Assembly: GCA_016177345.1 (NCBI GenBank)
Contig: JACOVM010000080.1
Coordinates: forward strand, 1 to 8,811
DNA: 8,811 bases
Origin: Candidatus Woesearchaeota archaeon
Lineage (GTDB): Archaea; Nanobdellota; Nanobdellia; Woesearchaeales; UBA12501
Direction of reading: 5' to 3'
Shown here: in pieces, positions 5,942 to 8,811 of the stretch
Numbering within the stretch: the first letter of the stretch is position 1
Layout of the letters: every line of letters starts with the position of its first letter
Position numbers and translations under genes: made by a program
Notes under the pieces: model-generated
Databases searched by the model: none
Seen by the model: the letters and a program-made list of their open reading frames with translations, nothing else
Told to the model about the DNA's origin: nothing

Positions 5942-6186
5942 ATGCCAAGCCTCTTTGTCCGTTGTTCTGATTGGTCTCTAAGCTTACGGATAGTCTTGAC
6001 ACTATCCTCTGTTGTTTTCCATGCGCCAAAAGCTGCTTTTAGGCGTTCCCTAGAGAGCTTCCGCAGCTCAATAATATCCTTGTTAAAGGATACAAAGAGC
6101 TTATCCCCCACTTGGATATCCTCTACCTCCCGTATTTCCTTCGGCAGGGTTATCTGATAATTTCTGGTAACTATAGTTGTTGCCAT
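5938..6186 (-). CDS. vapB: VapB-type antitoxin, AbrB/MazE swapped-hairpin DNA-binding family
   Basis: The product of 82 residues opens with the AbrB-like pattern IVTRNYQITLPKEIRE (residues 5-20), followed by VGDKLFVSF (26-34). This N-terminal domain dimerises and binds its own promoter, and the charged C-terminal tail (about 42-82) should wrap and inhibit VapC. The gene precedes the toxin with a four-base overlap. The start at 6186 is 26.5 bases from a TATA box. An out-of-frame ATG five bases upstream can be ignored. Autoregulation is expected from family behaviour but no operator can be defined here. Confidence 0.92.
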   Translation of the reverse strand: MATTIVTRNYQITLPKEIREVEDIQVGDKLFVSFNKDIIELRKLSRERLKAAFGAWKTTEDSVKTIRKLRDQSEQRTKRLGI

Positions 6187-6208
6187 ACCATAGAAGAAGA
6201 TACCGGCC

Positions 6209-6216
6209 TTTTTAAA
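6209..6216 (-). promoter_or_regulatory. TATA box of vapBC
   Basis: Minus-strand TTTAAAAA is centred 26.5 bases before the vapB ATG. The surrounding 6209-6257 is very AT-rich and is the likely site for VapB autoregulation. Confidence 0.65.
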
Positions 6217-6275
6217 TTTTACTATTTTAATTTGGAAATATTACTAAAAAAATTAGTATTTATTACAACGAGATA

Positions 6276-6881
6276 TTATGGCAATACCGCGATCACCCTG
6301 CACGGCGCCCCGTCGCCATTTTTTATGTTTAAGGGAAGAATATAGCATTGAAATCTTTTTCCTGCTAACTTCTTTAGGTTAATAAGATTTTCGACGATAA
6401 GGATGTCCTGTTTTAGCAAAAGTTTGTGAATTGGCCAAGGATTGTTGTCTGGAGAAAAAGAATCTATGCCGATTATTCTCACCTTTTTCTTGATGAGTTG
6501 AAGAGCTGTTTCTTCTGAAATAACAGGGTTATGATCAAAATAGCCATGTTGGTTTCTTTTTTCAGTATATCCTTGTATAAAAGAAAACAATGTTGCAAGG
6601 CCCAATGCCCTTAAGATCAGCAGTAATCTTTTTCTGGCCGCAGACATCAATAACGATAGCCCCACCGATAAACGTTTCTACGGGAAAATCACTTAAGGTT
6701 TTGCCATCTTCCAGCATATGGATCGGCGCGTCAATGTGGGTTGAAAAATGAGAATTAAAGGTTAATCGCTTTTCATTCCAGCCATCTTTTTCGATTGTCG
6801 CTATTTGTTGTATCTCTTGTTTTGGATCGCCGGATAGACAGGTGTCGTTTCATCAATTCCCATTGTTAAGTCAAGGATCAT
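6276..6881 (-). pseudogene. Cyclase family (kynurenine formamidase-like) gene with two compensating frameshifts
   Basis: Joined across three frames this is a complete metal-dependent hydrolase of about 201 residues. It begins MILDLTMGIDETTPVYP from the ATG at 6881. A one-base loss at 6831-6832 breaks the frame just before GDPKQEI. The second segment carries the metal-binding signature HFSTHIDAPIH. A one-base gain at 6573-6574 (ACAAGG for ACAGGA) restores the original frame, so that FFYT joins GYTEKRN. The third segment has NPVISEETALQ, IIGIDSFSPD and GDGAPCRVIAV, all typical of the family's C-terminus. Every catalytic motif is intact, so the break is recent or is a sequence error. The start lies 23 bases after map, suggesting one transcript. 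Members hydrolyse amides or cyclic substrates; the substrate here is unknown. Confidence 0.85.
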
Positions 6882-6904
6882 AGTCTTCTCACAAAATACA
6901 AAAT

Positions 6905-7804
6905 TTACTCCACATCCGTCTTTGTCACCACTTCTGGCTTTTCTCCAACAATAATTGTATGTTCCGCCTGACTGACCATCCCTCCACCCCGATCGGCAAG
7001 AGGGGGATAATTGTTAATGATTCCTTGAGTATGAAGATCACGGAGCGCATATTGCACTTTTCCAAGAGGAAATTTTTTCACTAGCCATCTTGTCGTGAAT
7101 GGCAGCCCATTATATTTTTCAATCTCTTTTAGCAATGCTCTGGTGATGATATTACGCACTGGCTTTTTTGCCTCTTGCATGAATATTTCACAATCCGGAA
7201 GGTCAGAAACAAGCCCTGCGCCTGTTGAAGCAAATGGTTCGATCGCAATCACTTGGCCATCGTGTAAGGTTGTTGTTCCTCCAGTATCAAAGTTTGGGAT
7301 GGATGGGCCAATGTGAACCTTGTACTGTCCTACCCCATGTCCACTGAGATTTCGGATTGGCTTAAAGCCAAGTGCCCCAATCGTTTCGCCAACTACTTTG
7401 CCTATCTCCCCAATGGTAACGCCAGGCTTCACTATTTTTATTGCGTTATTCAGCGCTTCTCGCGATGCTCGAAGCAGTTTGTCATGCTCTCCAAGGTTTA
7501 CTGTGGTGGCAGTATCCGCAATATACCCATCTATCTCTGTACCAACATCTACTTTGACAAGATCCCCTTTTTCAAAAACAGTTTCGTCACCAGGACACGG
7601 ACAATAATGTGCTGCAATGACATTCCGAGATATTTGTGCTGGAAAGCCAATGCCAACACCATGGTCAAGAATAAACTCTTCTATCTTTTCTGCCACATCA
7701 AGAAGGGGAACACCAGGTTTTACCAGTTTTTTTCCATAATCTCTGGCGAGCCCAGCTATCTTGCCTGCCTGCCTTCTTTTGTCAAGTGCTTCTTCATCTC
7801 GCAT
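6905..7804 (-). CDS. map: Methionine aminopeptidase, type II (archaeal)
   Basis: The enzyme removes initiator Met from nascent proteins, using two metal ions in the cytosol. The five ligands are visible: Asp86 and Asp97 (VDVGTEIDGYIADTAT), His156 (LSGHGVG), Glu189 (AIEPF) and Glu281 (SQAEHTIIV). The substrate-contact His is at 66 (VIAAHY). A roughly 60-residue insert between Glu189 and Glu281 (about 213-272) is the winged-helix-like subdomain that defines type II. At 299 residues with no N-terminal extension it matches archaeal forms. The ATG at 7804 is 26.5 bases from a TATA box, so the mRNA is probably leaderless. The broken cyclase gene follows 23 bases after the stop. Confidence 0.96.
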   Translation of the reverse strand: MRDEEALDKRRQAGKIAGLARDYGKKLVKPGVPLLDVAEKIEEFILDHGVGIGFPAQISRNVIAAHYCPCPGDETVFEKGDLVKVDVGTEIDGYIADTATTVNLGEHDKLLRASREALNNAIKIVKPGVTIGEIGKVVGETIGALGFKPIRNLSGHGVGQYKVHIGPSIPNFDTGGTTTLHDGQVIAIEPFASTGAGLVSDLPDCEIFMQEAKKPVRNIITRALLKEIEKYNGLPFTTRWLVKKFPLGKVQYALRDLHTQGIINNYPPLADRGGGMVSQAEHTIIVGEKPEVVTKTDVE

Positions 7805-7825
7805 TGGCCAGAAAAAAGAGGGATA

Positions 7826-7852
7826 TTATTTAAAGCTATTTTATTTAAAGCT
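7826..7852 (-). promoter_or_regulatory. map promoter with tandem TATA-like repeats
   Basis: A 12-base sequence, TTATTTAAAGCT on the plus strand, occurs at 7826-7837 and again at 7841-7852, 15 bases apart start to start. The proximal copy holds TTTAAATA on the minus strand, centred 26.5 bases before the map ATG. The distal copy would start transcription about 15 bases further upstream, giving a short leader, or could be a regulator site. Confidence 0.6.
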
Positions 7853-7889
7853 GTTTAATAACCACTAATAACTTCCTATTGATCCTTAT

Positions 7890-8396
7890 TCAATAAAGGA
7901 TTCCAACAAGAACGCCATGAACTTGATTAAATCGAACTTTGTCGGAATCAGAAATAAGGGTATTATCACCTTTTGTTTTGGCGTACCATCCTTGTTTATC
8001 ATGCCCAAGGTCTATGACGCGATGCACGACAAGCCCACTCACTGCAGGATGCCTGTACGACATAATGTCCCCAACCTGGATTTGTTGCTCGGACAGGGGG
8101 GTAATTTCAATTCCATGCGCCCCATCATCAAGAACAGGATCCATGGAATTGGTATCATCATACACTGCCCATCCTGCGTTATCAAGGCTGATGATCACTT
8201 GGTTAGGGAATACTGTAATTTTTTCTTCATCAATATGATTGCTAGGAGAATATCGCTCAATGCTTCCATGAAGAACATCACCAGGGCTAATGTGCTGGTC
8301 GATTGCGAATAAGTCAAAAAATCCAGTACCTGTAGCAAAAGCCCAGCCTAGAAGAAAGAAAAAAAAATATAATAACGTCTTCTTTCCACGTCCCAT
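7890..8396 (-). CDS. Archaeal-type signal peptidase (S24/S26 family), membrane-anchored
   Basis: This family cleaves signal peptides outside the membrane. The archaeal/ER type uses Ser-His-Asp rather than Ser-Lys. All are visible: Ser84 in TNSMDP, His125 in LVVHRVI and Asp144 in TKGDN, with a possible second Asp at 150. GDIMSYRHP (109-117) is a conserved strand. One N-terminal membrane segment spans about residues 8-28. Between it and Ser84 lies an unusually long segment of about 55 residues, whereas classical archaeal enzymes place the Ser soon after the membrane. The start at 8396 (MGRGKKT) gives 168 residues and is 26.5 bases from the TATA box. A GTG at 8414 would add six residues and fits the promoter poorly. 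Target specificity is unknown. Confidence 0.85.
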   Translation of the reverse strand: MGRGKKTLLYFFFFLLGWAFATGTGFFDLFAIDQHISPGDVLHGSIERYSPSNHIDEEKITVFPNQVIISLDNAGWAVYDDTNSMDPVLDDGAHGIEITPLSEQQIQVGDIMSYRHPAVSGLVVHRVIDLGHDKQGWYAKTKGDNTLISDSDKVRFNQVHGVLVGILY

Positions 8397-8418
8397 GTTT
8401 TGGAAGGAATTCACGCAC

Positions 8419-8426
8419 TATATAAG
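8419..8426 (-). promoter_or_regulatory. TATA box of the signal peptidase gene
   Basis: Minus-strand CTTATATA is centred 26.5 bases before the ATG at 8396. It decides that start over the GTG at 8414, which would be only 8.5 bases from the box. Confidence 0.7.
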
Positions 8427-8468
8427 CCTTGTGCATTCCTTCACTTAATAGTACTCAAATCAGAAATG

Positions 8469-8476
8469 TTTATATA
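8469..8476 (+). promoter_or_regulatory. TATA box of the zinc-ribbon gene
   Basis: A consensus TTTATATA is centred 26.5 bases before the ATG at 8499. With the minus-strand box at 8419-8426 it makes a divergent promoter region of about 100 bases. Confidence 0.75.
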
Positions 8477-8498
8477 GTTCTCATCTTTTCCTTAAAAT

Positions 8499-8660
8499 AT
8501 GATTTCATGTCAGAGATGCGGGATGGAAATTCGGACGTATAATAAGCTTCGAAAGTGGTGTGTTGACTGCCGCCAAAATTTAACCAATGAACGGGCGCGC
8601 TTGCGAAATCAGCAAAAGAAACTTCTTCGAAAAAGCGGCCAAAAACGTTCCCTAGAATAA
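8499..8660 (+). CDS. Small zinc-ribbon protein, 53 residues
   Basis: The short ORF begins MISCQRCGMEI and carries CxxC at residues 4-7 and CxxC at 21-24 (WCVDC), spaced 13 residues apart, which is a classic treble-clef or zinc-ribbon ligand set. After the second pair the chain is strongly basic and helix-prone (about residues 25-53, many Arg, Lys and Gln), suited to binding nucleic acid. A TATA box sits at exactly the spacing of the other leaderless genes, and a terminator-like hairpin begins at the stop codon. The opposite-strand frame at 8470-8688 covers the same DNA but has no motif or promoter. Function is not known; a DNA- or RNA-binding role is inference from charge and zinc ligands. 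Confidence 0.82.
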   Translation: MISCQRCGMEIRTYNKLRKWCVDCRQNLTNERARLRNQQKKLLRKSGQKRSLE

Positions 8661-8695
8661 AACGTGGTTGTACGTTGTCATTATTCACGTTTTTT
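8659..8695 (+). terminator. Hairpin and T-run after the zinc-ribbon gene
   Basis: AAAACGTG at 8659-8666 pairs perfectly with CACGTTTT at 8686-8693 around a 19-base loop, and the second arm runs into six T ending at 8695. A second T-run follows at 8702-8706. U-tracts of this kind are the main archaeal termination signal. Confidence 0.55.
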
Positions 8696-8714
8696 ATTCG
8701 CTTTTTAATTTATA

Positions 8715-8811
8715 GAGAGCTTTGAAAAACCCTTTTTTCAATAGCGTATCTTGGTTTTTCAAAGCGGTTCTATTGAGAGTTTTGACAATTTTGATAGGAT
8801 ATTCAAAACTC
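8715..8811. repeat. Tandem hairpin-forming repeats, about 60-base period, cut by the window end
   Basis: The first unit has a perfect 13-base inverted repeat, GCTTTGAAAAACC at 8719-8731 with GGTTTTTCAAAGC at 8753-8765, around 21 bases. The second has GAGTTTTGA at 8777-8785 with TCAAAACTC at 8803-8811. The left arms resemble each other as direct repeats (GAGAGCTTTGA at 8715, GAGAGTTTTGA at 8775), exactly 60 bases apart. The second unit appears to continue past the edge. Confidence 0.7.

Noticed and set aside
6276..6665. A separate 129-residue gene starting at 6665 on the minus strand
   Set aside because: Its first 30 or so residues are out of frame with the cyclase motifs encoded by the same DNA; only the C-terminal part is real, as the third segment of the broken cyclase gene.
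7313..7858. A 181-residue plus-strand ORF
   Set aside because: It is antisense to map, which carries all five metal ligands and a well-placed promoter.
8470..8688. A 72-residue minus-strand ORF
   Set aside because: No promoter, motif or homologue is suggested, and it is antisense to the zinc-ribbon gene, which has clear ligands, a TATA box and a terminator-like hairpin.
8715..8811. CRISPR array or integron attC sites
   Set aside because: The units lack the exact repeat plus unique spacer pattern of CRISPR and lack attC core boxes such as GTTRRRY; only two imperfect hairpin units are visible.

Overview
The window looks archaeal, and gene content and style suggest a small-genome DPANN-type lineage such as Woesearchaeota or Pacearchaeota; that placement is inference. 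The evidence is a type II (archaeal/eukaryotic) methionine aminopeptidase, a lysine-less archaeal-type signal peptidase, a tRNA-His with encoded G-1 and C73 but no encoded CCA, a VapBC pair with an AbrB-type antitoxin, and a very regular promoter layout. Seven start codons have an AT-rich TATA box centred 25.5 to 27.5 bases upstream, as expected for leaderless archaeal mRNAs. This spacing was used to choose several starts and to find a 53-residue zinc-ribbon gene.

Layout. 1-1008: inverted repeats, a LURP-one/scramblase-like protein (+), and a convergent small cysteine-rich lipoprotein (-). 1009-1415: mostly non-coding, with a good promoter over a 17-codon leaderless ORF. 1416-5442: a plus-strand array of tRNA-His, an unrecognised 169-residue protein, an unrecognised protein split over two frames (2147-3401), an Asp/Glu-racemase family enzyme and histidyl-tRNA synthetase. 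The last three coding units overlap by ATGA junctions and the two unrecognised genes share a near-identical 5' leader. 5567-8396: minus-strand genes vapC, vapB, a metal-dependent cyclase broken by two single-base indels, map and an archaeal signal peptidase. 8397-8498: a divergent promoter region. 8499-8660: a small zinc-ribbon protein (+) followed by a terminator-like hairpin. 8715-8811: two related hairpin-forming repeats with a 60-base period, running off the window end.

The most interesting unit is the tRNA-His to HisRS array. It places a tRNA, its synthetase, an amino-acid racemase and a novel protein with a weak resemblance to the Rossmann-like cyclodipeptide synthase fold in one tight cluster. 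This suggests, without proving, use of histidyl-tRNA for something beyond translation. HisRS itself lacks the usual arginine of class II motif 3. Housekeeping protein maturation (signal peptidase, Met aminopeptidase) sits on the other side. The unrelated frameshifts at 2334-2413, about 6574 and about 6832 could be genuine decay or assembly indels; sequence alone cannot decide.
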